Shown piece after piece: positions 54,424-63,908 of a stretch of 64,000 nucleotides of DNA (positions are counted from its first letter, which is position 1; every line of letters begins with the position of its first letter). Made by a program: the position numbers and the translations under genes. The DNA is from Thermococcus profundus (GTDB lineage: Archaea; Methanobacteriota_B; Thermococci; Thermococcales; Thermococcaceae). Location: NCBI RefSeq assembly GCF_002214585.1, contig NZ_CP014862.1:1364001-1428000 (forward strand), in the 5' to 3' direction. Under the pieces are notes generated by a model. That model was not told the DNA's origin and did not search any database. It was given only the letters and a program-made list of their open reading frames with translations.

Positions 54424-55668
54424 ATGCCAAAGGGTATCTACGAGTGCGTCAACTGCGGCCACCGCGAGGTTCTTGATTCCAACGAGCCCCTCCTCGAGGG
54501 AGCCTGTCCCAAGTGCGGGGGGGACATGGTATTAGTGGGCTTTAGCGGGGAAACCTCGGGAATCCTACCCGGCACGGGGGGAAAGCTGGAGGAGATCGAG
54601 GATCTCATTGCCCGCTTTTATAGGGCTGAATTCTTGGAGAGCAGGGGAGGAGTTTTCGTCTTCCGGGTCAGCGAGATCTACGAGAGAAACTTTGAGGTCG
54701 TTCTGAAGGAGCTTGAGGCCTGCGGCTACTGGGGGGCGCTGAAAAAGGCCAATGAGGAGGTTCTCCTCTACGTTTTCCCCGCCGGAGAGGTCAAACCGGA
54801 CAACCCGAAGATAGGGATAGTGCTCTTTCTCCTCACCCTCCTCTCGACCCTGTGGGCGGGTTATGTTCTTGCCATCGGTCACATAGCTACTCTCGACCAC
54901 TACGGCATCCCAGGCTACAAGAACCCATACGTCACGGCCGTGGCGTTCTCGCTCAGTGTTCTGGCCATCCTCGGAACCCACGAGATGGGGCACAAGATAG
55001 CCGCGACGCTCCACAACGTTAAGTCCACGTTCCCCTACTTCATTCCATTTCCGAACCTCCTCGGAACCCTCGGGGCGGTGATACGGGTAAAGTCGCCGGT
55101 CCCAACGAAGAACGCGGCCATAGATCTGGGAGTCAGCGGGCCCCTGGCGGGGATAATCGTGGCGATCCCGGTGACGGCGATCGGGCTGAGGCTTTCAGTT
55201 GTAGTGCCGAGCTCCGCGGTTCCACAGACCGGCAAGGGACTGTACATGGGCACCAACTTGCTGTTCACCCTCATAGAGCGGCTGGTACTCGGCCTCAACG
55301 GATCAAGCGGCGACTACGTGGTGTTCCTCCATCCGGTTGCGATAGCCGGGTGGGTGGGCATACTGGTGACATTCCTCAACCTGATCCCCGCGGTGCAGCT
55401 CGACGGAGGACACATAGCCCGGGCGTTCCTGGGGGAGAAAACCCACAGGTACTTCACCTTCGCCATAGCGCTGGGGCTCATATTACTGAGCTACCTCTGG
55501 AGCGGGTGGCTTATATGGGGCCTCCTCGTGCTGTTCATAGGTAGTGCGGGCAACCCCGGGGCGCTGGATGAAGTAACGCCGGCCTCGCCGGGCAGAAAAG
55601 TCCTGGCCATCCTGGCGGCCCTGCTCTTCATCCTGTGCGCAACTCCTGTTCCCCTGGTCGTGAAGTGA
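54424..55668 (+). CDS. site-2 protease family membrane metalloprotease with N-terminal zinc ribbon
   Basis: A 414-residue protein. The N-terminal zinc ribbon (CVNCGHREV...CPKCGG) and a cytoplasmic domain precede about eight membrane segments. The zinc protease motif is GTHEMGHKIAA and the third ligand NLIPAVQLDGGHI, as in M50 proteases. These cut membrane proteins within the bilayer. The substrate is unknown; the adjacent, convergent HTH gene is one base away. Box A TTTTTAACC lies 30-40 bp upstream. Confidence 0.9.
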   Translation: MPKGIYECVNCGHREVLDSNEPLLEGACPKCGGDMVLVGFSGETSGILPGTGGKLEEIEDLIARFYRAEFLESRGGVFVFRVSEIYERNFEVVLKELEACGYWGALKKANEEVLLYVFPAGEVKPDNPKIGIVLFLLTLLSTLWAGYVLAIGHIATLDHYGIPGYKNPYVTAVAFSLSVLAILGTHEMGHKIAATLHNVKSTFPYFIPFPNLLGTLGAVIRVKSPVPTKNAAIDLGVSGPLAGIIVAIPVTAIGLRLSVVVPSSAVPQTGKGLYMGTNLLFTLIERLVLGLNGSSGDYVVFLHPVAIAGWVGILVTFLNLIPAVQLDGGHIARAFLGEKTHRYFTFAIALGLILLSYLWSGWLIWGLLVLFIGSAGNPGALDEVTPASPGRKVLAILAALLFILCATPVPLVVK

Positions 55669-55669
55669 G

Positions 55670-56224
55670 CTATTCTTTCTTTTCCCTTTCTTCCAAGATG
55701 CGCTGGATGTCGTAGTATATAGTGTCCCTCGATACCCCAAACACCCTCGCAAGCTCGGAGATGTTCAGGACTTTGGGGTTGTAGTCAAAGAGGGAAAGGA
55801 CGTGAGCGAGAAGCGTTCTCCGATCAGGTTTTTCTGCAAAGGGGCCCGCTTTCCGCGGGGTCGAGTTGTAGGCGACGATGCCAACCGCGTACGTCCTCCT
55901 CGTCACTGGCGTTGTGTAAGTTCCGATCCTGAAGGCCACCACGTCCACACTGCTGAGATAGGGATTGATTTTTTCCAGTACGTTCCGGATCGCCACCTCC
56001 CTGTTCCGCCCCGTGGAATACTCCACAATGACGTTCCCGCCGGGCTTCGATGCGTCGGTCAGGAGAACGGCAGAAAGGTGCATAAACGCACCGAACGTAA
56101 GGTTAAGTTCCGCTGATTTTATATAACAGCTGGAAGGAGAAAGCACTTCCTTCAGCTTCCTTTTGAAATCGTTTATGCAGTCCTCGACGCTGGCAGACTC
56201 ACAGGAAACGTGGAGCAGCTTCAT
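55670..56224 (-). CDS. transcriptional regulator-like protein with C-terminal HTH
   Basis: A 184-residue protein. The C-terminus (LNISELARVFGVSRDTIYYDIQRILEE) is a helix-turn-helix. The N-terminal 130 residues are alpha/beta and may be a sensor domain. Family not recognised. Box A CTTTATATATT (minus strand, about 56256-56266) lies 35 bp upstream. It ends one base from the site-2 protease gene on the other strand. Confidence 0.72.
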   Translation of the reverse strand: MKLLHVSCESASVEDCINDFKRKLKEVLSPSSCYIKSAELNLTFGAFMHLSAVLLTDASKPGGNVIVEYSTGRNREVAIRNVLEKINPYLSSVDVVAFRIGTYTTPVTRRTYAVGIVAYNSTPRKAGPFAEKPDRRTLLAHVLSLFDYNPKVLNISELARVFGVSRDTIYYDIQRILEEREKKE

Positions 56225-56507
56225 TCCTCCCCCTCGGACTTTTTAAGAGCAAAAAATATATAAAGCTTGCCTGGCAACTGTCGGAGACTGGTGGTAAAAT
56301 AACCTTACTCAGAAGGCATCAAACTTGACTGTATAAAATCCAAGCGCCTAGTTGTTAGTTTGTGGTTTCTCCAACATATTTACAGAACAGTTAAGGGAAA
56401 TTTCGCAATCCGCAATTTTGGTGGCAGATCCGACAAAAATGGGGAGAAAGGTATTTAAGGTCGGATTTTGCTAGGTAATACGAAGAACCCTTTGGAGGTG
56501 ATGTGAA

Positions 56508-56684
56508 ATGAAGAGGAAGGCCCAGGGTGCAATTGAGTACCTGTTCATGATCGCAGCGGCGCTAGTCATCGTCCTAATAGTTGTCAAGCAGCTCAGCAAC
56601 AAGGGAAGCAGCGCTAAGAGCACCGCCAACACCGCAGAGGAGTCTGCTAACAGCGAGCTCAACAGCATGATTAGCAATGCATGA
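56508..56684 (+). CDS. class III signal peptide protein (pilin-like), 58 aa
   Basis: The frame reads MKRKAQGAIEYLFMIAAALV at the start. QGAIEYLFM plus the following hydrophobic run is the archaeal class III (QxSxE-like) signal for processing by the EppA/pilin peptidase between A and Q, leaving a pilin of about 53 residues. The tail is Ser/Asn/Glu rich. GGAGGTGATG precedes the ATG, box A GTATTTAAGG is at 56450-56459. A paralogue follows. Confidence 0.88.
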   Translation: MKRKAQGAIEYLFMIAAALVIVLIVVKQLSNKGSSAKSTANTAEESANSELNSMISNA

Positions 56685-56783
56685 TGTAGAGACGTGTTGT
56701 TTGAGTTTAATATCTTTCTCACTTTTAATATATCAGTCGGTTGTATCTCGGTTTAAAATTATAGTCAGCTGGAGGTATGGATA

Positions 56784-56972
56784 TTGAGGTACAGGGGTCA
56801 AGGATCGTTGGAATATCTGTTCATGGTGGCCGCGGCGCTGGTCATAGTAGCGATCTTAATGACAAAATTCTTCAATCCAAGAACTGGAACTGTTCACAAG
56901 CTCGGAAACACTGCATCCAACGTTGAACAGGACATAGATTCCAGTTTAAACAGCATGATCAGCTCCTCCTAG
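56784..56972 (+). CDS. class III signal peptide protein (pilin-like), 62 aa, TTG start
   Basis: RGQGSLEYLFMVAAALVIVAILMTKF is the class III signal and pilin core; QGSLEYLFM matches the neighbour. It appears to start at TTG (56784) behind GGAGGT (8 bp), with box A TTTAAAATTATA at about 56752-56763; the ATG at 56777 is out of frame. Product: a small surface pilus subunit. The end overlaps the convergent glycosyltransferase gene by 14 bp. Confidence 0.85.
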   Translation: MRYRGQGSLEYLFMVAAALVIVAILMTKFFNPRTGTVHKLGNTASNVEQDIDSSLNSMISSS

Positions 56973-59184
56973 TTACCAGATGTATTTCGATTTTATTTCC
57001 AGAAGCGACTAAAAAGCCCTTTTCTTTGAGCTCCAATCTGCGCCCAGTTAGAGAAACACATACTCTCTGTGTGCACACACGGATCACATTTTGAGATACA
57101 TTATAAGGCAAAAGTTCCCCATCCTCGCTAAAAGCAATTCCATCGTAAACAATTCCAAGGCTGGTGTTGTTCAAGGGAGTAATCCGAATACCGTCATCAT
57201 TCATGTACCATACAACTGCCGAGTACATGCCTCCATCGGAACCTGCCCAAGTAGCCAGATAGGAATCCCCTTCCAGAAAAATCTTCAAACGGTGATCAAT
57301 GGTGGTGTTATCCCTTAATACGAAGATCTCCAAGATCTCAGAGAGATTGTATAGAACACTGAGCCGGCCCCCTTGAGGGACAATCTTAAGCTTGGAGGGT
57401 GTCATGTTGGCTCCAAAAGAGAACATCTCAATGACCTCATTGTCTTCATAACTCTCCCCAAAGAGTAGGGTTCCATGTTGGAGAGTCTGATTGACTAGTT
57501 TGGAGTAACCTTCTTCAAGTCTTTTGCTCTTGGGCATTATCGCATACATCCAAGTGCTGAATAAAACACAGCTCGTATTGGTTTTTTCCATGCGCTTGAT
57601 AATAGAGTCCGAATTTTCTTTTTTTAGATATATCCATCCAAAGGTATCAATGGAATAAGGATCTACTTTGAGGCCAAGATAATATGCATTCATTGGGTTA
57701 ACAGACAGACAAAGACCTGGGTTAATTTTATGCTCCTCTAAGTACAACTTAAGATCGTCCCTCAATTCTTTTGTATGGGGTCCAAATGCAAGCTTCAACC
57801 GCCCAGAGGGGTAATTTACAAGAAGCCCATAGTCAACAGCAGATATGAAAAGTAGAGTTATTAAAACTGCCGTAAACATCTTTTTTGGGGATATCCTAAG
57901 CGACATCAAGGAGTAAAGCAACATCAGGTACGTGACAAGAAAAAGAGGATATATAAAGCGCTCGTCGGGGATTACAGGCATTAAAAAGAGGAACATAAAT
58001 AGATTGACCACAAAAAGGCCCGCTAGTGGCTTTTCTACCTTGATTTCATGACCCCTGCTAACTACCAAAATAACCCACGCCAAGAGGCTTATTAAAGGAA
58101 CCCAGTGCAGAAGAACCTCCGGGGAATTCCTACCGAGATCCCTAAGAATCTTGTTAATTATAGAAAAGAATCCTGTAAAGAGAGTATATCTTCCACCCTG
58201 GGGAAGATATGTCTGCAAAATGTAATCTCTGGAAACAACAACTCCTAAGGGCACCTCAACCAGTGCTTTGGCCAATACAACAACAAACCCCAACTTCAGC
58301 TCGATCTTCCAATTTTTGAGAAGTATCACCAAAGTCTCCAAAACTTTGTGGGAATATTTGATATCGAGAATATAAACCGTTAGTCCCATCCACAATAGTA
58401 GAAAGAGGGCAGCGAAGTACTTGTGTCCCACTAGATTCACGGGGTGAACTCCCGGAAGTATTATTAAAAGTCGAACTATCCTGTCAGGATATACGGTGAC
58501 TATTGAGATAACAGCAAGTGCGCCCAGGAGATATGCAAACAAGACTATAAAAATCTGCCTTGAGGTCAAAATTGAGTTCACCATTCCCTCAAAGTGATTC
58601 CAACTCTTTTTATTGAGAGATAGCACAATAACTAGATACAAGGAGATCAAAAATGGTATTATCGTGAACTTTGCAGTGCTCCCCAGCCCAGCCCAAAAGA
58701 GGGACAAATATGCATATTTCATGACTTTTTTCTTGAAATATTTAACGAAATAGTACATGGATAAGAGAGTGAAAAATTCTATAATCGTCTCATGGAGAAC
58801 CAGGGAATTCATACGTATAAGCAGGGGATCCAGAGCCAACAGCGAAGCAAATGCAATACCAAGTTTATCATCCTTGAGTTCCCTTCCGATCAGGTAAGCA
58901 AGGAATATTGAGATCAAACCCACAAAGACAGAGAGAGTTCTTCCAACAATGTAACTGTCCCCGAAGAACCGGAGCCACAGAGCGAGAAGGTAATAATAGA
59001 GCGGTGGATGGACGGCATAGATATCCCTATATGGAAGATAACCGTGGTTTATCATACGAGCTATTAGAAGGTAAGTGCCCTCGTCATAGTCGGTGTATTC
59101 GTTCATTGTATAGAGGATCCCCCAAAGGCGGATTATCAGATAGCAAATCGTTATGATAGAGAAAAGTGCAAACTTCTTTTTCAC
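56959..59184 (-). CDS. GT39/PMT-type membrane glycosyltransferase
   Basis: A 741-residue GT-C protein. Acidic motif TDYDEGTYLLIARMINHGYLPYRDIYAVHPPLYYYLLA in the first loop contains the DE that binds the lipid-linked donor in PMT/ArnT enzymes. About twelve membrane segments precede a C-terminal outer domain. It probably transfers sugars from a dolichol carrier to a protein or lipid outside the membrane. GTG start overlaps the stop of the upstream gene (GTGA). AT-rich like its partner. Confidence 0.83.
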   Translation of the reverse strand: MKKKFALFSIITICYLIIRLWGILYTMNEYTDYDEGTYLLIARMINHGYLPYRDIYAVHPPLYYYLLALWLRFFGDSYIVGRTLSVFVGLISIFLAYLIGRELKDDKLGIAFASLLALDPLLIRMNSLVLHETIIEFFTLLSMYYFVKYFKKKVMKYAYLSLFWAGLGSTAKFTIIPFLISLYLVIVLSLNKKSWNHFEGMVNSILTSRQIFIVLFAYLLGALAVISIVTVYPDRIVRLLIILPGVHPVNLVGHKYFAALFLLLWMGLTVYILDIKYSHKVLETLVILLKNWKIELKLGFVVVLAKALVEVPLGVVVSRDYILQTYLPQGGRYTLFTGFFSIINKILRDLGRNSPEVLLHWVPLISLLAWVILVVSRGHEIKVEKPLAGLFVVNLFMFLFLMPVIPDERFIYPLFLVTYLMLLYSLMSLRISPKKMFTAVLITLLFISAVDYGLLVNYPSGRLKLAFGPHTKELRDDLKLYLEEHKINPGLCLSVNPMNAYYLGLKVDPYSIDTFGWIYLKKENSDSIIKRMEKTNTSCVLFSTWMYAIMPKSKRLEEGYSKLVNQTLQHGTLLFGESYEDNEVIEMFSFGANMTPSKLKIVPQGGRLSVLYNLSEILEIFVLRDNTTIDHRLKIFLEGDSYLATWAGSDGGMYSAVVWYMNDDGIRITPLNNTSLGIVYDGIAFSEDGELLPYNVSQNVIRVCTQRVCVSLTGRRLELKEKGFLVASGNKIEIHLVTRRS

Positions 59185-61382
59185 GTTCCTCCCTCCAGTT
59201 TCATTCTGATAAATGCATAACCTGGATCTCCTTCAAGTTCAATTATGTAAAGGTTACCCTTCTTTAAGGGACATTCAAACCTCCAATATCCACCCTCCCT
59301 AATTTCACCTACCAGGTTTCCATTGATAAATACCTCGATTATTTGATTACCTTGTGGATAAAGTTCAACACCTATCCCTACATAATCCCTGTTAGGGACT
59401 ACTGCTATAACAGCTCTCTTGGAACGCGTTAAGACGATATCCCATTTTTCAAATTTTATTCCATGTATGATCACAGGATGCCTAAGCAAAAACCCATAAG
59501 AGAGATATCTCCAGTCGTTTATGTTCGAAGCCTGTATTTCATCTTTGTTTATTGTATAGTACTGATAAAGAGAAAGGGGATACATTCCAACTTTATCGGA
59601 TCTATTTGAAAGATTGAAAATCCATATGTTATCATTGAAATAAATCACCTGATATTTCTGGGCGATCTCCCACGGATTAATTGGATTTATCCGAATGTCC
59701 CCGTATCCACGAGAGTCCACGTAGAGAATCCCATCCTTATATTCTTGTATCTCACTCATATTCTCAACCATGATAAGATTTTTTTCTGGGAGATATACTT
59801 TAATCCAAGTTCCGGAATCATAGAATTTTGGCACAACTATTGTTTCAGGATCAGTCTGCTCTATAAATTCATAAGCTTTTATTGTGTCACTGGTTATCTC
59901 TGTTGCCATTTCAAAGGAGAAGTTCCATAGATTTACATAGAAAGCAGGGAGAATGAGAAGAAGCGCGAGTGATACCATCACGATTTTTGGGTGCATGAAC
60001 AGGCGTTCTATATATTTTAAGGTGAAATAAAGTCCAGTACCCCCAATTATTGGGATTATGGGAGTTATGAGAACATATACCCGCTCGGAACTCCAAATTC
60101 CAGAATAAAAGGGGATTGGAATGTGGAATGCTATTTTATTGAACACAAGAAACAGGAGATAGAACACTGTTGCAATTAATGCTTGAAGGGAATAAGTGCC
60201 ATGTTTTATTCCATAAATCATTCCCACGACAAAAAACAATCCAAGAATAACCTGCCATTCATCAAAGAACGTATACTTGAGAATTCCAGCAACCCAAGAG
60301 ATGCTATCTTTAAATGCATACTGGGAAGCGTTAAAGAACGCAACGTGCCGCATGGGGTTTACTCTAATAGGATATTCAAGGGTGTAATACGCCAAGAAAC
60401 TTCCCACGACCTGCAAAATAGAAATCTCCAGAACTCTCGTATCTATCTTCTTTCGTTTTAAAGAGGTCAACAGAACTACAAATGTAGCATATGCCACAAA
60501 TGCAAGGTACACGTAGGGGTGGATCATCAAAACAGCTGAGATAACCACCAGAGACAAAAGTATATTCCTTCTCTCTGGGGTTTCAATTGTCATATTGTAC
60601 AAGGAAACTGCTGCAAGGAACATGTAATAGTTCAAGAACTGGTGAAAAAGGGAATAATTGAGATAGTAGTAGTAAAGAGACGAGATGGGAGCTAAAATTG
60701 AAGAGAACACTGCTATTTTAGTGTCCTTAAAGACACTCCACGCAGCAGCGTATGTTCCAAGTGGGATGAAGATCCATGTGTAAATTTTCAGTATTAACAT
60801 AGCCTTTGCTACTGTTATGCCCGTAGCCCCACTTAGGAAAGCTACGATTGAATGATATCCCGATGGATATGCAATTATGTCATCAAACCCTGAGGGCACA
60901 TTTTTTATGAAAAGGGTGTTTTCCATCAGAATTTCCAGAGATTTATACGCATGAAATACTGCATCCGGACGAGAAACTCCCGCAGGGTATGTCGGAACTT
61001 CAAAAAATGGGATTTTGATCCCAAATGATAAAAGCAAGGATATACCCACCCCGCTGATCGCAAATATAGATACATCCCTCCTTACCTTAACAGGATGTAC
61101 CAGAAGAGATATAACGATCACTAAAAATGCTAGAATTGGATAAGCAAGGCGTAATGATAATCTGAGCCAACTAAGGATATGTATTAGAAATATTGTAACT
61201 CCAAGACCAACAGCAGGTGAAATGGAAAATTTGGAAATGGAATCTAAATCTTTTATATTTCTCACGAGCATAAAGCCCAGATAGCAGGGGAGTAGTAAAG
61301 TCAAATGAGGTTCAAGCTTGGATATAACAACTACAGATAGTGCCAGTACTACATTCAGCGCCTTTGTTCTTCGCTCCTTCAT
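59181..61382 (-). CDS. large polytopic membrane protein, GT-C-like, with outer domain
   Basis: A 733-residue protein with about thirteen hydrophobic segments in the first 480 residues and a soluble C-terminal part (EFIEQTDPETIVVPKFYDSG ...; GNQIIEVFINGNLVGEI) that looks like a beta-sandwich. PAGVSRPDAVFHAYKSLEIL is like the first loop of GT-C enzymes. It precedes the GT39 gene with a 4-bp overlap, so both probably build or attach the same glycan. Box A AAGTTATAAG lies near 61434-61443. Confidence 0.68.
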   Translation of the reverse strand: MKERRTKALNVVLALSVVVISKLEPHLTLLLPCYLGFMLVRNIKDLDSISKFSISPAVGLGVTIFLIHILSWLRLSLRLAYPILAFLVIVISLLVHPVKVRRDVSIFAISGVGISLLLSFGIKIPFFEVPTYPAGVSRPDAVFHAYKSLEILMENTLFIKNVPSGFDDIIAYPSGYHSIVAFLSGATGITVAKAMLILKIYTWIFIPLGTYAAAWSVFKDTKIAVFSSILAPISSLYYYYLNYSLFHQFLNYYMFLAAVSLYNMTIETPERRNILLSLVVISAVLMIHPYVYLAFVAYATFVVLLTSLKRKKIDTRVLEISILQVVGSFLAYYTLEYPIRVNPMRHVAFFNASQYAFKDSISWVAGILKYTFFDEWQVILGLFFVVGMIYGIKHGTYSLQALIATVFYLLFLVFNKIAFHIPIPFYSGIWSSERVYVLITPIIPIIGGTGLYFTLKYIERLFMHPKIVMVSLALLLILPAFYVNLWNFSFEMATEITSDTIKAYEFIEQTDPETIVVPKFYDSGTWIKVYLPEKNLIMVENMSEIQEYKDGILYVDSRGYGDIRINPINPWEIAQKYQVIYFNDNIWIFNLSNRSDKVGMYPLSLYQYYTINKDEIQASNINDWRYLSYGFLLRHPVIIHGIKFEKWDIVLTRSKRAVIAVVPNRDYVGIGVELYPQGNQIIEVFINGNLVGEIREGGYWRFECPLKKGNLYIIELEGDPGYAFIRMKLEGGT

Positions 61383-61506
61383 ATAACCAGCACCTCTTAT
61401 TGATCTCCCCTCCCGTGGTGAGTCTATCGATGCTTATAACTTTGACTTTCACCAAAACAAGAAAAGGCTTTTATTATTGAGAACAACATTTTAAAGGGTG
61501 ATCCAC

Positions 61507-62076
61507 ATGGGCTTCCTGTCATTTGGATCGAAGAGCGGCAAGGTCAAAAAGATGCTCGAGGGCAACCAGTTCCAGCTCGTTGTTGAGGAAGCATTGAAGG
61601 ACAAGAAAACCAGAAACGCCCTGTTTGAACTTCTGGACGATGTCAACCCGGGTGTTGTTGGCGACGCCCTTTTGGCAATAACTACCATCCTCGATACAAA
61701 AAAGGACGTTCTGAAGAATCATCTAAAAGAAGAGGAGTTCAAACGTCTCATCAAATTGATAGAATCCAGCAACCCGTACGTTAGGGAGAACGCGATGATA
61801 CTCGCCTACTCAATAGTCAGGCATTACCCCTCGTTTGTATCAAGGTACAGGAAGATGATACAGGAAGAGATACGCAAGCTCCTCGCCGAAGGAGATAAAA
61901 ACCAGAAGGGCTTCGTACTAGTTATAATCGGCGAGCTGGGATTGAAAGAACTCGAACCGGACGTTAAGTCTCTCGTAGGCGTTGAGGACAAGGTTATCCT
62001 TCCCTTTGAGGGCAAGAAGTGGGTCAAGCTGGGCGACATCGCCAGCGAAACCCTCGAAAAGCTCTCCGGTGTTTAG
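61507..62076 (+). CDS. HEAT-like helical-repeat protein, 189 aa
   Basis: Alpha-helical repeats: RNALFELLDDVNPGVVGDALLAITTIL, FKRLIKLIESSNPYVRENAMILAYSIV and KGFVLVIIGELGLKELEPDVKSLV follow the HEAT/PBS lyase pattern with Asn-Pro turns. It is likely a cytoplasmic binding scaffold. GGGTGATCCAC precedes the ATG at 61507; box A CTTTTATTATTG lies about 30 bp upstream. BofA-like gene follows after 2 bp. Confidence 0.7.
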   Translation: MGFLSFGSKSGKVKKMLEGNQFQLVVEEALKDKKTRNALFELLDDVNPGVVGDALLAITTILDTKKDVLKNHLKEEEFKRLIKLIESSNPYVRENAMILAYSIVRHYPSFVSRYRKMIQEEIRKLLAEGDKNQKGFVLVIIGELGLKELEPDVKSLVGVEDKVILPFEGKKWVKLGDIASETLEKLSGV

Positions 62077-62078
62077 CG

Positions 62079-62315
62079 ATGCTTAACCTTCTGATATTTT
62101 TACTCCTTCTAGTACTCGTCGGATACGCGGTAGTGAAGCTGACCTTCATGATCCTCAAATGGCTGGCGGTGAACACGCTAACCGGCCTTCTGCTCATAGG
62201 GATCCTCAACTACCTCCACATCACCCACGTTCAGGTCAACCTTTTGAACATCCTCATAATCGCCGTCGGCGGAATCCCGGGCGTCTTTATAGTCATCCTG
62301 CTTTCCCTTCTCTAG
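62079..62315 (+). CDS. BofA-like membrane protein, 78 aa
   Basis: A 78-residue protein with two to three hydrophobic segments (LLIFLLLLVLVGYAVVKLTFMILKWLAVNTLTGLLLIGILNYL and VGGIPGVFIVILLSLL). It resembles the pro-sigma-K processing inhibitor BofA family, which occurs in archaea lacking sigma-K. In bacteria BofA inhibits a site-2 protease; an M50 protease is also in this window at 54.4 kb. The start is two bases after the HEAT-gene stop. Confidence 0.78.
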   Translation: MLNLLIFLLLLVLVGYAVVKLTFMILKWLAVNTLTGLLLIGILNYLHITHVQVNLLNILIIAVGGIPGVFIVILLSLL

Positions 62316-62379
62316 CTCCAAACCTTTATAAATCCCCTTTTCGTGCCTATCTCAGCGAGAGAAGTTAGGGGTGATGTTC

Positions 62380-63627
62380 ATGTCTCACAAGTCAGCAGAA
62401 ATGTACGAGCTCAAGAAAAAGGTCGAGGAGCTGAAGGGCTATCGAGGTCGTGCAACCGAGCTTGTGAGCCTCTACATCCCGGACGGCTACGACATCAACA
62501 AGGTCATGCAGCAGCTTCGAGAGGAGTACGGGACGGCGCAGAACATCAAGAGCAAGTCCACGCGAAAGAACGTTTTGGGTGCTCTAGAAAGGGCCATGCA
62601 GCACCTCAAACTCTACAGACAGACCCCAAAGAACGGTCTGGCCCTCTTCGTTGGAAACGTCAGCGAGCAGGAGGGTGTGAGCGATATAAGGCTCTGGGCT
62701 ATAGTCCCGCCGGAGCCGCTTAAGGTTCGCCTCTACCGATGCGACCAGACATTCGTCACCGAGCCCCTCGAGGAGATGCTTCGAGTTAAGGACGCCTACG
62801 GCCTGATAACAGTAGAGAAGAACGACGCCACCATAGGACTCCTCCGAGGGAAGAGAATAGAACTCATAGACGAGCTCCACTCCACCGTTCCAGGTAAGAC
62901 AAGGGCCGGTGGTCAGTCTGCGAGACGTTACGAGCGCATTAGGGAGCAGGAGACCCACGAGTTCATGAAGAGGATAGCCGAACACGCGAACAACGCTTTC
63001 CTCCCGCTCCTTGAGAAGGGAGAACTCAGGGGCATAATCATCGGCGGTCCCGGGCCAACAAAAGAAGAGTTCGTCGAGAAGGGCTACCTCCACCACGAGC
63101 TCCAGAAGAAGATAATCGGCGTCGTCGATATAAGCTACAGCGGCGAGTACGGCCTCAAGGAGCTGGTGGAGAAGGCGAGCGACATACTCAAGGATCACGA
63201 GGCCATCAAGGAGCGCCACCTCATCCAGGAGTTCTTCAGGCACCTCGTTAAAGACACCGGAATGATAACCTACGGTGAGAAAGAAGTTAGAAACGCCCTC
63301 GAGCTCGGGGCGGTTGATACCCTTCTCATCAGCGAGGGCTACGACAGGGTTCGCGTAAGAGCGAAATGCAACAACTGCGGTTGGGAAGAGGTAAAGACCA
63401 TGAGCGAGCAGGAGTTCCACATTTACAAGAAGAGGCTTACGCACTGCCCGAAGTGCGGCAGCCAGAACATCAGCTTCGAGAAGTGGGACGTGGCAGAGGA
63501 GCTCATAAAGATGGCAGAGGAAGCCGGTTCAAACGTCGAGATAATATCCCTCGACACGGAAGAGGGCCAGCAGTTCTACAAGGCCTTTGGAGGAATAGCC
63601 GCCTTCCTGAGGTACAAGATAAGGTGA
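62380..63627 (+). CDS. prf1: peptide chain release factor aRF1
   Basis: A 415-residue class I release factor. The stop-codon reading NIKS motif is in [12 protein letters not shown], and the peptidyl hydrolysis GGQ in [15 protein letters not shown]. YISGVxY-type domain 2 and a Cys4 zinc site (CNNCGW...CPKCGS) in domain 3 follow. It ends translation at all three stops with aPelota/ABCE1 partners. The ATG at 62380 follows GGGGTGATGTTC. Box A CTTTATAAA (62322-62330) lies upstream. Confidence 0.96.
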   Translation: MSHKSAEMYELKKKVEELKGYRGRATELVSLYIPDGYDINKVMQQLREEYGTAQNIKSKSTRKNVLGALERAMQHLKLYRQTPKNGLALFVGNVSEQEGVSDIRLWAIVPPEPLKVRLYRCDQTFVTEPLEEMLRVKDAYGLITVEKNDATIGLLRGKRIELIDELHSTVPGKTRAGGQSARRYERIREQETHEFMKRIAEHANNAFLPLLEKGELRGIIIGGPGPTKEEFVEKGYLHHELQKKIIGVVDISYSGEYGLKELVEKASDILKDHEAIKERHLIQEFFRHLVKDTGMITYGEKEVRNALELGAVDTLLISEGYDRVRVRAKCNNCGWEEVKTMSEQEFHIYKKRLTHCPKCGSQNISFEKWDVAEELIKMAEEAGSNVEIISLDTEEGQQFYKAFGGIAAFLRYKIR

Positions 63628-63638
63628 CGCCTTTCGTT

Positions 63639-63902
63639 TTATTTATACGCGTCTTCCCTCTTCTTCAACCGGTGTATTAAAATCAGACGCTTATTCCAGT
63701 TTACAGAGTATACGACGCGGTACTCGCCCAATCTAGCCCTGTAAATGTCCAGGTCACCAGTTCCCTTGAGCTTTGCGATGTCGAACCTATCCCTCGGAAC
63801 TGCCTCATATCTCAAGGCATCCCTGAGTTCCAAAAATTTCCGACGGTAGGACGTGGGAAGTGATCTTAAAGCCTTAACAACATCTTTTTTGACCTTTGAC
63901 AT
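63639..63902 (-). CDS. RelE/ParE-family toxin
   Basis: An 87-residue protein: RSLPTSYRRKFLELRDALRYEAVPRDRFDIAKLKGTGDLDIYRARLGEYRVVYSVNWNKRLILIHRLKKREDAYK. The IYRARLGEYRVVY core is typical of RelE, an mRNA interferase acting on the ribosome. The ATG at 63902 overlaps the vicinity of the antitoxin stop (six bases apart). Adjacent antitoxin confirms a type II pair. Convergent to aRF1. Confidence 0.9.
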   Translation of the reverse strand: MSKVKKDVVKALRSLPTSYRRKFLELRDALRYEAVPRDRFDIAKLKGTGDLDIYRARLGEYRVVYSVNWNKRLILIHRLKKREDAYK

Positions 63903-63908
63903 CAAACG

